From NCBI GenBank assembly GCA_018692315.1, contig JABHKC010000122.1:1-34767 (forward strand): 34,767 bases of DNA, written 5' to 3'. Every line of letters starts with the position of its first letter. Position 1 is the first letter of the stretch. The translations under genes were made by a program, and so were the position numbers. Positions 9,148 to 18,151 of the stretch are shown here, piece by piece. This DNA comes from Bacteroidota bacterium (GTDB lineage: Bacteria > Bacteroidota > Bacteroidia > Bacteroidales > JABHKC01). The notes under the pieces were generated by a model. The model did no database searches. It saw only the letters and a list, made by a program, of their open reading frames with translations, and was not told the DNA's origin.

Positions 9148-9828
9148 TTACAAATTCCAATTAATAGGTTCTAGTCCGTTCTGTTGTAAAATTTGATTAG
9201 TTTGCGAAAAATGTTTGCAACCAAAAAATCCTGCTTTATATGCCGACAATGGCGAAGGATGCCCGGTTTTCAAAATATAATGTTTGTTTGTATCAATCAA
9301 GCTTTCTTTAGATTGAGCATACCTTCCCCAAAGAATAAATACCAAAGTGTTTCTATTCAACGATAGTTTTTGAATTACTGCATCGGTGAAAGTTTCCCAA
9401 CCTTGCTTTTGGTGCGAACCGGCCTGATTTGCCCGAACTGTGAGAGTGGCATTAAGCAACAAAACTCCCTGTTTTGCCCACGATTCAAGATTCCCATGCG
9501 ATGGAATTTCAATTCCCAAATCCGATTTTATTTCTTTAAAAATATTGACAAGAGAAGGAGGTGGAGAAACTCCATGAGGCACCGAAAAACATAATCCATG
9601 AGCCTGCCCTGCACCATGATATGGATCCTGACCTAACAAAACTACTTTTACTTTTTCGAAAGGCAAAAAATTGAAGGCAGCAAAGATTTTTTCGCCTGGA
9701 GGATATACCTTATGTTTTGATTTCTCAGAAACAAGAAACTTCTTTAGCTCAGCGAAATAGCCTTTATTGAACTCTTCTGAAAGGATATTTTTCCAGCTTT
9801 CTTCGATTGTTGGATCAATTTGATTCAT
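9148..9828 (-). CDS. ung: Uracil-DNA glycosylase
   Basis: Removes uracil from DNA to start base-excision repair. The 226-residue protein has the family-1 signature GQDPYHG at 66-72 with catalytic Asp68, the LLLNATLTVR strand near 123-132, WGRYAQ near 167 and the intercalation motif HPSPLSAYKAGFFG starting at His190. The length is normal and the start is an ATG. The gene begins two bases after the stop of the glycosyltransferase gene upstream, so it is probably the last gene of that transcript. The functional link with those genes is not obvious. Confidence 0.97.
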   Translation of the reverse strand: MNQIDPTIEESWKNILSEEFNKGYFAELKKFLVSEKSKHKVYPPGEKIFAAFNFLPFEKVKVVLLGQDPYHGAGQAHGLCFSVPHGVSPPPSLVNIFKEIKSDLGIEIPSHGNLESWAKQGVLLLNATLTVRANQAGSHQKQGWETFTDAVIQKLSLNRNTLVFILWGRYAQSKESLIDTNKHYILKTGHPSPLSAYKAGFFGCKHFSQTNQILQQNGLEPINWNL

Positions 9829-9830
9829 TG

Positions 9831-10577
9831 CTATTTTGTTTTGAAAAGTTCAAACTTTGCCAATCCAATTCGTTGAAAAAAGTACATAAAAGAGGTTTTA
9901 ATAACTCCAAGTCCATAAGTTATACTTCTGCTCAGGTTTATTGAAGAAGCATCGTCGAAATATTTTGTTGGACAAGTAATTTCAGCAATATCGAATCCGG
10001 CATAAAATATTTGTGTAAGCATTTGATTATCAAAAACAAAATCGTCTGAGTTGTTTTCAAAATTAATTTTCTCCAAAACCTCTCGCGAGAAAGCCCGATA
10101 ACCGGTATGATATTCCGATAGTTTTTGTCCAATCAAATAGTTTTGTGAAAGTGTGAGCAATCGGTTGAAAATGTATTTGTAGCGAGGCATACCTCCCTTT
10201 ATTGCACCGCGCCCAAGAATTCTCGATCCAAGAACAACTTTAAACACATCGTTGGCTATCAGGTAGCACATTGAGTGCAAAAGTTTAGGTGTATATTGAT
10301 AATCAGGGTGAACCATCACCACTATATCTGCATCAATTTCCAGAGCTTTTTTGTAGCAAGATTTTTGATTGCCCCCATAACCCTGATTTTTTTTGTGCGA
10401 AACTATATGTTTAATTCCTAATTGCTTAGCTTTTTCAATAGTGTTATCGCTGCTCAAATCGTCCACTAAAATAACATCATCAACAATATCTCTCGGAATT
10501 TCATTATAAGTGATTTCAAGAGTATTTGCAGCATTATATGCCGGCATTACCACTACAATTTTTTTATTGAATATCAT
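9831..10577 (-). CDS. Family 2 glycosyltransferase, polyprenyl-phosphate sugar synthase type (DPM1-like)
   Basis: This is a compact GT-A glycosyltransferase of 248 residues without added membrane segments. The nucleotide-sugar fold is clear: VVVMPAYNAANTL at 8-20, the acidic pair DD at 39-40 in LVDDLSSDNT, KNQGYGGNQK near 63-72 and HPDYQY at 90-95 supplying the metal-binding Asp92. Such short enzymes usually transfer a sugar from a nucleotide donor to a polyprenyl phosphate, as dolichyl-phosphate mannose synthase does. The gene lies 39 bases after the TMTC-like TPR gene and 2 bases before ung. Next to a TMTC-like protein it could make the lipid-linked donor, which is an inference. The sugar cannot be read from the sequence. 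Confidence 0.9.
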   Translation of the reverse strand: MIFNKKIVVVMPAYNAANTLEITYNEIPRDIVDDVILVDDLSSDNTIEKAKQLGIKHIVSHKKNQGYGGNQKSCYKKALEIDADIVVMVHPDYQYTPKLLHSMCYLIANDVFKVVLGSRILGRGAIKGGMPRYKYIFNRLLTLSQNYLIGQKLSEYHTGYRAFSREVLEKINFENNSDDFVFDNQMLTQIFYAGFDIAEITCPTKYFDDASSINLSRSITYGLGVIKTSFMYFFQRIGLAKFELFKTK

Positions 10578-10616
10578 ATTATTAAATATTTACAATTAAC
10601 AATTAAAAGACAGTCC

Positions 10617-12962
10617 TTATTGTCGATATTTTGGATCTAACTGTCCGGCTTTTGTAAAACATTCCTGAGCCTTTTCAGTTTGACCTATTTGACGGTAGTT
10701 TATTCCAAGATTAATATACAATTGAGCATCGTTCGGATCAACTCGTATAGCTTTTTCAAGATATTCGATTGATTTTTGAAAGTTTCCGGCAAAACCGTAA
10801 GCCACTCCAAGATCTTTGTTAGCTTCGCTACTATTTGGTCTTATTTTCACGGCTGCTTCAAGATATTTTATCGAATTCGGAATATCATTTTTCTTTTTTC
10901 CGTAAAGGGAACCCAAATTATAGTTTATTTCGAATAGTTTTGAATTTATTTCCAAAATAGATTTATACGCACCAATACAATAGTCTGTGTCATCGTTTTT
11001 CGACAGGATGTTTATTGCATTTTTGTAAGCAAGGTCGTAATTTGGATTAATTCTCAAAATTTCTTCATAATAAAAAAGAGCCGAGTCGTAATTTTTGTTC
11101 AACTCATAGTGAGCATTCCCGAGAAGAAGAATTGCATTAACATAAGTTGGGTGAATATCAATTGCTTGATTTAAATATTTTATTGCCGGCTCTAACATCT
11201 CTTTACGAGTTTGCTCATATTCAACTTTCAGTTTGGGATTCATATCTTTTGTAATCGGATATTTTTGGGCTTCTTCAGTAAGCTTTCCGCCGGCAGAAGT
11301 TGTGCTTTTTGCACTGCGATACGAAACTTCTACATCGGTAGTAAAAAGAGTTAAATCGTCTTTCCAGGCGCGATTTCGAGTAATAGATTTTATTGAATAT
11401 AAAAGAAAAACAAGCGATAAAAATGCAATCATACTTGTTTTATAAACATTTGGACTTTTAATGATATTCGGAAGTTTTTCGACAAGTAAATAAGCTACAA
11501 TAATAATAAATCCAATTGAAGAGCTATAAACAAATCGTTCATTCATAAACACACCAATAGGAAATAAAATATTTGAAGCAATAGAAAGAGTTGCTATATA
11601 ATACCAAATTCCAAACGAAACAACCTTTTTAGTTTTTAATCCTGAAATGGCAAGATAGCCTAATGCAGCATAAACTAATAGCGAAACAATTGCCCGAAAA
11701 TCTGTCCAATTCAATAGTTTCTGTCCATTTTCAATATAATCGAAAAAGGGTAAATGAAACGGATAATAATCGAAAGTTAGAGGATGTGGAAATATTAAAA
11801 GTTTTAGATATAGCCCAAGTGTATAAATTATTGTTGCATACTTTTCTGCGAAAGTCGAACCCATAAAAGGATTATTCATAAGTTCGGTAACCTCCATATT
11901 TGTAGCACTACTAAGAATCGATTGCCTAATTGAAAAGAAAATAATAGTAGCAATTAGCATGGGAGCTATTGTAATTAAATTCTTCTTTAGTGGAGTTTCA
12001 GTAAAAAAATGTATAGCAAATGGAATTATTGCAAAAAATGTAATAGTATTTTCCTTCGAAAGCAATGCCAGGAGAAACACAATAAAGCTATAAATCAAAA
12101 ACTTAAATTTCTTAGTTTCCAAATAACGAAAGGAAATTAACAATGTTAAAAGAGACAACAACAATGACAAAATCTCATCTCTACCTTTTATGTTTGCAAT
12201 AACCTCAGTATGAATTGGATGTGCAATAAAAAGTATTGTTGCAATAAATGGTATTGATTTAAACCAGTTTTTTTTGTCCAGTGTCGTATTTTGTTTTCCA
12301 ACAAAAAATAAAAGCAGGATAGTATAAAGTACAGCACCAGTTATTGCGTACAATAGGACATTCACAAAATGACTTACAAAAACCAATGTATTGCGGCTAG
12401 TTCGCATTTCTTCAAGATTTTGAGAAATGGCTTTTATTTCCCGCGAATTTAGTTTTTTCGATTTTTCGAGATAAACTTTTTGATATTTGAGACGGGTTTC
12501 ATCGTCTTCAATATTTAGTGTGCCAAAAAGATCTTTTTGCAGAGTTCTGGAGGTGGTTATTAGCTTCTTTTTTGTTCCGTCAAGCTTTCGTTTAATTTTT
12601 TCTTCATCAAGATTTTTAAATGGGCTTCCCAAAATTAACTCGCATTCTATTGCAAAAGTTACCAACGAAAGAGGCCGGTATCTACCGCCTGCAACCAAAT
12701 CTTTTTGTCTGCCAAAAAAACCATGAAACAGTTCGGTTTTCATAATTGCAGGAATTCCATCTATGCCATCTAATGTAAAATCGTTTTGCGTAACAACAAT
12801 TGCATCGTCAAGAACATAATCGTGTGTCAGAGTATTTCCATACAATAAAAAAGTGAAAATCAGGATAATGATATAAACAGGCAAATTTTTAGAAAACTTT
12901 GTATTATCTACCGTTTCTTTATTTTTAAGGATATGCTTTTTGGGCTTATGCTTCTTTTTCAT
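10617..12962 (-). CDS. Multi-pass membrane protein with C-terminal TPR repeats (TMTC-like, GT-C type)
   Basis: Residues about 25-560 are a polytopic membrane domain and about 590-781 carry tandem TPR repeats (for example the AIKYLNQAIDIHPTYVNAI and AIRVDPNDAQLYINLGINY units). The first loop has YVLDDAIVV with the paired Asp of PMT/TMTC-type glycosyltransferases, followed by GRYRPLSLVTF. A later AHPIHTEVIANIKGRDEILS segment is typical of the DUF1736/TMTC group. Eukaryotic TMTC proteins transfer mannose from a lipid-linked donor to secreted proteins, and bacterial homologues are mostly uncharacterised. Oddly, residues about 110-190 form a highly charged, probably helical insertion before the next membrane segment. 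The gene leads a minus-strand group with the DPM1-like transferase and ung. Confidence 0.85.
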   Translation of the reverse strand: MKKKHKPKKHILKNKETVDNTKFSKNLPVYIIILIFTFLLYGNTLTHDYVLDDAIVVTQNDFTLDGIDGIPAIMKTELFHGFFGRQKDLVAGGRYRPLSLVTFAIECELILGSPFKNLDEEKIKRKLDGTKKKLITTSRTLQKDLFGTLNIEDDETRLKYQKVYLEKSKKLNSREIKAISQNLEEMRTSRNTLVFVSHFVNVLLYAITGAVLYTILLLFFVGKQNTTLDKKNWFKSIPFIATILFIAHPIHTEVIANIKGRDEILSLLLSLLTLLISFRYLETKKFKFLIYSFIVFLLALLSKENTITFFAIIPFAIHFFTETPLKKNLITIAPMLIATIIFFSIRQSILSSATNMEVTELMNNPFMGSTFAEKYATIIYTLGLYLKLLIFPHPLTFDYYPFHLPFFDYIENGQKLLNWTDFRAIVSLLVYAALGYLAISGLKTKKVVSFGIWYYIATLSIASNILFPIGVFMNERFVYSSSIGFIIIVAYLLVEKLPNIIKSPNVYKTSMIAFLSLVFLLYSIKSITRNRAWKDDLTLFTTDVEVSYRSAKSTTSAGGKLTEEAQKYPITKDMNPKLKVEYEQTRKEMLEPAIKYLNQAIDIHPTYVNAILLLGNAHYELNKNYDSALFYYEEILRINPNYDLAYKNAINILSKNDDTDYCIGAYKSILEINSKLFEINYNLGSLYGKKKNDIPNSIKYLEAAVKIRPNSSEANKDLGVAYGFAGNFQKSIEYLEKAIRVDPNDAQLYINLGINYRQIGQTEKAQECFTKAGQLDPKYRQ

Positions 12963-12981
12963 TCTGTAAAATTTAAAAAGC

Positions 12982-12989
12982 CAAAAATA
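12982..12989 (-). promoter_or_regulatory. Candidate -7 box (TATTTTTG) for the TPR/glycosyltransferase/ung group
   Basis: The minus strand reads TATTTTTG 20-27 bases before the ATG at 12962, an exact TAnnTTTG match at the expected distance. It is divergent from the moaC promoter. Confidence 0.45.
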
Positions 12990-13081
12990 ATAAAATCAAG
13001 CTATTTACGAAAGCTAATATTCGGAAATATTAAAGCCTGCAAGCAATATTTTGCAATGACTAATTTTCTGCAATTCTTTTG

Positions 13082-13089
13082 TAGTTTTG
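13082..13089 (+). promoter_or_regulatory. Candidate -7 box (TAGTTTTG) for moaC
   Basis: TAGTTTTG matches TAnnTTTG, 23-30 bases before the ATG at 13112, and would serve moaC and the following gene. No -33 TTTG is seen at ideal spacing. Confidence 0.45.
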
Positions 13090-13111
13090 TTAAAAATTTA
13101 AATGAAAATAA

Positions 13112-13558
13112 ATGGGGAATTTAAGTCATACAGATGAGCAAGGCAAAGCTAATATGGTTGATGTTGGAAACAAAATAGATCAAAACAGAACAGCAAGAGC
13201 CGAAGGTTTTATAAGATTAAACAAAGAATGCATTCAGTTGATTAAGGAAAATGAGCTTAAAAAAGGCGATGTATTAACAATTTCGGAAATTGCCGGCATT
13301 CAAGGAGCAAAACAAACAAGTAGCCTTATTCCATTGTGCCACCCGCTACAAATAACAAAAATTGATGTCAAATCTATTTTGAAAGAAAATGGAGTTTTGG
13401 TAAAAAGTTTTGCAAAATGTATTGGCAAAACAGGAATTGAAATGGAAGCACTGACTGCTGTTAATATTGCTTTACTCACGGTTTACGATATGTGTAAAGC
13501 TGTAGATAAAAATATGGTAATTGAAAAAATATCCTTAAAAGAAAAAATCAAAATTTGA
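13112..13558 (+). CDS. moaC: Cyclic pyranopterin monophosphate synthase MoaC
   Basis: Converts the 3',8-cyclo-GTP product of MoaA into cyclic pyranopterin monophosphate in molybdenum cofactor synthesis. The 148-residue protein is of near-normal length. It has the N-terminal MVDVGNK segment, Lys51, the LCHPL motif with His77, GIEMEALTA with Glu110 and Glu112, and YDMCKAVDK with Asp126 and Lys129, all matching the known active site. The ATG at 13112 is 8 bases downstream of another ATG in a different frame. The gene is followed after 37 bases by the MogA/MoaB gene, and moaA, moaD and moaE are not in the window. Confidence 0.96.
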   Translation: MGNLSHTDEQGKANMVDVGNKIDQNRTARAEGFIRLNKECIQLIKENELKKGDVLTISEIAGIQGAKQTSSLIPLCHPLQITKIDVKSILKENGVLVKSFAKCIGKTGIEMEALTAVNIALLTVYDMCKAVDKNMVIEKISLKEKIKI

Positions 13559-13595
13559 TAGCAACTGTTTGAATGTCAATTTTCAAAAATAAATT

Positions 13596-14114
13596 ATGAG
13601 TCATAAAAATATTAAGCAAATTCCCAACTTAGAAATTCTTGTCGTAACTTTATCTGACAGAGCTTATAGCGGCGAGTATGATGACAGGAGTGGGCCAATA
13701 ATACAAAAAACTGTTGAAGAATATTTTGCTGAAAAGAATTGGAAATTTCAAGTTAAAACAAAACTTATTCCTGATTCTGCTGAAAATTTAGAGCTTATAA
13801 TTACTGATGCGAAAAACAAATACAATATAATTTTCACAACCGGAGGAACAGGCATTGGACCACGCGACATAACAGTTGACACAATAAAACCTATGCTGAA
13901 AATGGAGATTCCTGGAATTATGGAACTTATCCGTGTAAAATATGGGCAAAATATTCCTAATGCTATACTTAGCCGAAGTATTGCAGGAATTGTTGGCAAA
14001 TCATTGATTTACACTCTTCCGGGAAGTGTAAAAGCGGTAAAAGAATATATGTATGAAATTAACAAAACCCTTGAACATCTGCTATTTATGCAGTATGGAG
14101 TTGATGTTCATTAA
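13596..14114 (+). CDS. Molybdopterin adenylyltransferase family protein (MogA/MoaB)
   Basis: Binds molybdopterin and probably adenylates it before molybdate insertion. The 172-residue protein has the family motif TTGGTGIGPRD at 81-91, the early strand ILVVTLSDRAYSGEYDDRSG, the SRSIAG segment at 126-131 and the closing LPGSVKAVKEY at 141-151. MogA and MoaB cannot be told apart reliably by eye, so no symbol is given. It sits 37 bases after moaC, and the pair is almost certainly co-transcribed. It converges with the TPR histidine kinase gene. Confidence 0.94.
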   Translation: MSHKNIKQIPNLEILVVTLSDRAYSGEYDDRSGPIIQKTVEEYFAEKNWKFQVKTKLIPDSAENLELIITDAKNKYNIIFTTGGTGIGPRDITVDTIKPMLKMEIPGIMELIRVKYGQNIPNAILSRSIAGIVGKSLIYTLPGSVKAVKEYMYEINKTLEHLLFMQYGVDVH

Positions 14115-14171
14115 TTGTTATAATTCTCTGTGGTTTAGGGAAATACTGGATAGACCTATAATTGGAGGATA

Positions 14172-16973
14172 TCACAATTTTTTAATGTCCTCAATAAATT
14201 CAGGAAAACTATTAAGAGTTATATCCATATTTTCTATATCGAAACTTTCGGCAAAAAGAGCCAGACTTGCTCCATATTCTTCAAGTAGATTTATTGAGTT
14301 TATAGTCCCCATATCTTGGATTTTTTTTGCAAAATCTAAAATTTCATGAATAAAATGATCTTTTTTAATCTCTTCCCATTCCTCAAGAATTTCATTTTCT
14401 AATTGACTAATGATTTCTTGCGAAACTCCGCCCGAACTCCGACTTTCCTGAACTTCCCTGGCTGTTGTTTCTTCTGCTTTCTTTTTGGTAAACTTAATAA
14501 ATTTGCTTGCCTCCTCTAAAATATCATTCATTTGAGCCGGTTTCATAACAAAACCATCAAAACCAATTTTCTTTATTTTTGTTAGATCGCCCTCCATAAC
14601 AGATGCACTTAAGGCTACAACCGGAATGTTTTTAATTTTATCATCGGATTTGATTCTTTTTGTAGCCTCAAAACCATCAAGTACAGGCATTTTCAAATCC
14701 ATAAAAATCAAATCGGGATTTTGTTTTTTGGCAATTTCTATACCGTCAATTGCATTTTCTGCTTGAAAAATCCTCACATTTGTATTTTTGAAAAACTCAT
14801 CAATCAATGTTCGATTGACATCATTTTCGTCCACCACAAGTATTTTTCCTTTTGAAAAACTAACTATATCGAAATTGATTTTTTCTTTTACTCCTTTTCC
14901 GATTTCCTTGCTGGCTATTAAAACATCCTTCAGAACAACTTCAAATTTACTTCCTTTTTTAAGTTCACTTTCAACAGAAATTTCACCATCCATTATGTCC
15001 AACAATCGTTTGGTTATGGTAAGTCCCAATCCTGTTCCTCCAAATTGTTTTACACTCTGCCCGCTTTGTTGGGTAAACGATTTAAAAATATCTTTAAGCT
15101 GATCTTTACGAATTCCAATTCCCGAATCTTGAATTGTAATAATTAGGTCTAATGTTGATTTGTTTTTCTCGCTAAGAATTTTGTTTACTTTAAATTTCAC
15201 GAAGCCCATTTCGGTAAATTTCACCGCATTACCTATCAAGTTGAATAAAACCTGACGCAAACGAGTTTCGTCTAACAAAAGTTTGTTGGGAATATCGGGG
15301 GCAAGATCAACTACAAATTCAAGATTCTTATCCAACATTTTTAAAGCAAACATTTGTTTTATTTCGTTGAAAAGCGAAAAAGGATTCACTGCCTGATATT
15401 CTACCGTCATTTTTCCAGCCTCGATTTTTGAAAGGTCTAAAATGTCGTTTATCAGGGTTACAAGCCCGTTCCCTGCCGATTTTATTGAATCTAAATATGA
15501 GAGTTGTTTTTTATTGGTGATTTGAGTATTCAACAAATCAGTGAAACCAATAATTGCATTCATAGGGGTTCTAATTTCGTGGCTCATGTTGGCCAAAAAT
15601 TGACTTTTAGCATGATTGGCTTTTATGGCTTCTTCTTTAGCTTTTTCTATTTCCAAATTCTTGAGTTTCAAGCCTTTGTTGGCTTTTCGTTTAGAAATAT
15701 ATCTGCTGAAAACTAATACGATTAACAATAAAAGTAAAATTGAGGATAAGATTAATAAATAACCAAAATTTCTCTGAATTTCGTTTTCCTCTGAAAGAAA
15801 TTCTATTTCTTCCTTATTTTTTTTCGCTTCATATTTAGTTTGCATTTCGCTGATTTGTTTTACCTGCTCTACTTTATAAATTGAATCATTCAGCTCTATA
15901 AACTTTTTTTGATATTGGTAGGCTTTTCTATAGTCCTTCATTTTATAACAGATTTCAGCAAAATTTTCAATAGCAACTTTTTCTTCTGCCAATAAGCTTC
16001 CCCTTTCTGCTGATTCTAAGGATAGTTTTTGATATTTAAGGGCGTTTTCGTATTGCTTAATATTTAGATATACTTTTGAAATATTATGATAAACCGTTGA
16101 TAAAAACTTATAATTTTTCGATTTTTTTTGGCTTTTCAAAAATTTGAAGAAATATGTTAGTGCTTTTTGATAATCTTTTACAATTGAATAATGATTGCCA
16201 ATATCGTGAATTATGAAATTTTCTGATTGTCTGTTTTTAGTTTTTTTTGCTATTTCTAATGCTTCTTTTCTCAATTTTAGCGACTTACTATATTCTTTTT
16301 TGAATAAAGCCATATTTGCAGATTCGTTAAGGGAGCTAATCAAAATCGCATTCTCGTTATTAGCTTTTGCTATTCCGACAGATTGCGTAAAATATTTCAA
16401 GGCTTGCTTGTGATTTTTCAAAAATCGAAAACAAAAGCCTAAGTTATTGTAGGCAATTGCTATAATTTTCTGATTGTCAATTTCCTCACCAATTTTTAAT
16501 TGATTAATGAAAATGGACAATGATTGCTCGTAGTCGGCAAAATACCTCATATTAATATTGCCCTTCAAATTTAATATTTCAGCCATTTGCAACTTTGATT
16601 TATTGGCATCATCGTTTTTTGCTTTTTCAGTACGATTTAGTGCATGGCTTAAATAAAATAAGGCAGAATCATAAATTTCTTCTGTATAATAAAACAATCC
16701 TAATTTTAGGTTTTCTTCTCCAATTTTTAAATCATTCCCCATATTTTCAGATAGATCTATTGCATTTTTATGATATGAAACTACCAATTTGTTGTTAGAA
16801 TTTCTGTAGGCAGCATCTGCTAATTTATTTAGGATTTCGATTTTTTCGGTTTCGGAAGCCATTCTCAGTTCAGTTTTCAAGCTATCAACATTTCGACTTT
16901 TTTTTGCAAAAACAGTTGTCTGCTGAAAAACAAAAATTGAAAGGCAAATGATACTATAAAAAATTGCTCGCAT
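14172..16973 (-). CDS. Hybrid histidine kinase with extracytoplasmic TPR sensor and C-terminal receiver
   Basis: A 933-residue signalling protein. It has a signal sequence (residues 1-23), then TPR-like repeats to about residue 380 that would lie in the periplasm. A membrane helix follows at about 408-431 ([19 protein letters not shown]). The cytoplasmic part has a HisKA domain ([19 protein letters not shown], His465), an HATPase domain with N box (LIGNAVKF), DSGIGI and GGTGLGL, and a receiver domain at about 708-825 with Asp759 in [10 protein letters not shown]. The last 80 residues form a helical tail also found in the kinase at 18152-21838. There is no separate response regulator with a DNA-binding domain nearby, so the output is unknown. 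A promoter-like box precedes it, and it begins 49 bases after the phosphatase gene. Confidence 0.95.
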   Translation of the reverse strand: MRAIFYSIICLSIFVFQQTTVFAKKSRNVDSLKTELRMASETEKIEILNKLADAAYRNSNNKLVVSYHKNAIDLSENMGNDLKIGEENLKLGLFYYTEEIYDSALFYLSHALNRTEKAKNDDANKSKLQMAEILNLKGNINMRYFADYEQSLSIFINQLKIGEEIDNQKIIAIAYNNLGFCFRFLKNHKQALKYFTQSVGIAKANNENAILISSLNESANMALFKKEYSKSLKLRKEALEIAKKTKNRQSENFIIHDIGNHYSIVKDYQKALTYFFKFLKSQKKSKNYKFLSTVYHNISKVYLNIKQYENALKYQKLSLESAERGSLLAEEKVAIENFAEICYKMKDYRKAYQYQKKFIELNDSIYKVEQVKQISEMQTKYEAKKNKEEIEFLSEENEIQRNFGYLLILSSILLLLLIVLVFSRYISKRKANKGLKLKNLEIEKAKEEAIKANHAKSQFLANMSHEIRTPMNAIIGFTDLLNTQITNKKQLSYLDSIKSAGNGLVTLINDILDLSKIEAGKMTVEYQAVNPFSLFNEIKQMFALKMLDKNLEFVVDLAPDIPNKLLLDETRLRQVLFNLIGNAVKFTEMGFVKFKVNKILSEKNKSTLDLIITIQDSGIGIRKDQLKDIFKSFTQQSGQSVKQFGGTGLGLTITKRLLDIMDGEISVESELKKGSKFEVVLKDVLIASKEIGKGVKEKINFDIVSFSKGKILVVDENDVNRTLIDEFFKNTNVRIFQAENAIDGIEIAKKQNPDLIFMDLKMPVLDGFEATKRIKSDDKIKNIPVVALSASVMEGDLTKIKKIGFDGFVMKPAQMNDILEEASKFIKFTKKKAEETTAREVQESRSSGGVSQEIISQLENEILEEWEEIKKDHFIHEILDFAKKIQDMGTINSINLLEEYGASLALFAESFDIENMDITLNSFPEFIEDIKKL

Positions 16974-16999
16974 TTTTTCTATTTTAAAATATTTTCATG

Positions 17000-17007
17000 C
17001 AAAATTA
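17000..17007 (-). promoter_or_regulatory. Candidate -7 box (TAATTTTG) for the TPR histidine kinase
   Basis: The minus strand reads TAATTTTG 27-34 bases before the ATG at 16973, in the short gap after the phosphatase gene. This suggests the kinase can be transcribed on its own. Confidence 0.45.
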
Positions 17008-17022
17008 TTACATTTCTTAATT

Positions 17023-18015
17023 TTATTTATCTAAAAATTGAAAAAAGAATTCTCGCATGTCTGTTCTATTTCTATGATTTCCACCAACGGCTACCTGAAG
17101 AACATTAATTTCGTTATCGATGAAAGAATTTTCCGAAATTCCAATTGCTGTCAGATATGCTCCATAAACAGCACCTGTATCAATATTTATCGAAATCAAA
17201 TCTTCGAGGGTAGAATTTACTTTGTATCTAAAATACTTACCCTTTTCAATTTTTACCTCATTTTCTGCAAATTGCAATTGAGGATATCCAAACTTTTGAT
17301 AGGGATTCTTTTCTTGTAAATATTTGTCGTTCAGTATGGTTGGAGAATGTCCATTGACTACAATGTATTCACCAATTTTTTTTTCTGCCAATTCTCTTGT
17401 CCAAATCATCGAATTTGCAAGTTCAGTTTTACTTTCTTGCAAAAACTTTTGAAAGTCGGAATAATTCTTAATTTTTAATTGTTGCTCAACATCAAACTTT
17501 CTGTTCAGTCCTGCATGAACAAATGCAAATTTCAAAAAGTTGTTTCTGTAAATTATCTCTTCGGTGTGCGAATATGACAGCTTGTTCAAAAAATCGAAGT
17601 AAATATCTGGGAGACTGAAATCATCGGGTTTGAAATTGTCCGATTTCGAAAATCTAAACATTTTTGGATAGTATAATTTCTTATGAATTGCATCTGGTGG
17701 GTTGAACGAGGCAATTGTTTCACGCATTCCGTTTTTATTGAACAAGTCTTTTAGATACTTATCGAAAAGTTCTGTTTTATTATAGAATTGAAGAAACATA
17801 TCTTCGTGATTTCCAGCCAAAAATACTTTTTCATGTTCTATATTTAATAAATAATCTATTACTTGTTTTGAATTTGGGCCGTGATCGATATAGTCGCCAA
17901 GAAAAATAAATTTACTAATTTTTTTCCCAAAGGTTGACTCCTTCATTTTTATTGCTGAAACGAGCCTCACAAGAGGATCAAGCATTCCATGAATATCTCC
18001 TATTATCCAAATCAT
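17023..18015 (-). CDS. PPP-family metallophosphoesterase (serine/threonine phosphatase-like)
   Basis: A 330-residue calcineurin-like phosphoesterase. All signature blocks are present: GDIHG at 6-10, GDYIDHG at 40-46, GNHED at 68-72, HAGLN near 168 and NGHSP near 220, which together hold the dinuclear metal site. The order and spacing fit the bacterial PPP group that includes protein phosphatases and ApaH-like enzymes. The central part (about 80-160) is longer than in the short PrpA/PrpB type. It has no signal peptide and is probably cytoplasmic. It lies between two hybrid histidine kinases on the same strand, so a role in their signalling is possible but is only an inference. Dinucleotide hydrolysis is an alternative. 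Confidence 0.9.
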   Translation of the reverse strand: MIWIIGDIHGMLDPLVRLVSAIKMKESTFGKKISKFIFLGDYIDHGPNSKQVIDYLLNIEHEKVFLAGNHEDMFLQFYNKTELFDKYLKDLFNKNGMRETIASFNPPDAIHKKLYYPKMFRFSKSDNFKPDDFSLPDIYFDFLNKLSYSHTEEIIYRNNFLKFAFVHAGLNRKFDVEQQLKIKNYSDFQKFLQESKTELANSMIWTRELAEKKIGEYIVVNGHSPTILNDKYLQEKNPYQKFGYPQLQFAENEVKIEKGKYFRYKVNSTLEDLISINIDTGAVYGAYLTAIGISENSFIDNEINVLQVAVGGNHRNRTDMREFFFQFLDK

Positions 18016-18151
18016 ATCAAACTGATGGTATTCTAATTAATATTTTCATTTTCGGATAATTGTTTTTGTATTTAAAACAATGAATCTAAGTAATTTACAA
18101 TAATATTTTACCTTTCAAAAACACAATAATTAATGATTGCTAATTAATCCA

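Noticed and set aside
9122-9160. Short inverted repeat GGAATTT/AAATTCC between the protease and ung genes
   Set aside because: Only seven pairs with a long loop, partly inside the ung coding end.
12933-13124. Plus-strand frame between the TPR protein and moaC
   Set aside because: It overlaps the start of the TPR gene, both promoter boxes and the first codons of moaC, and its translation has no recognisable features.
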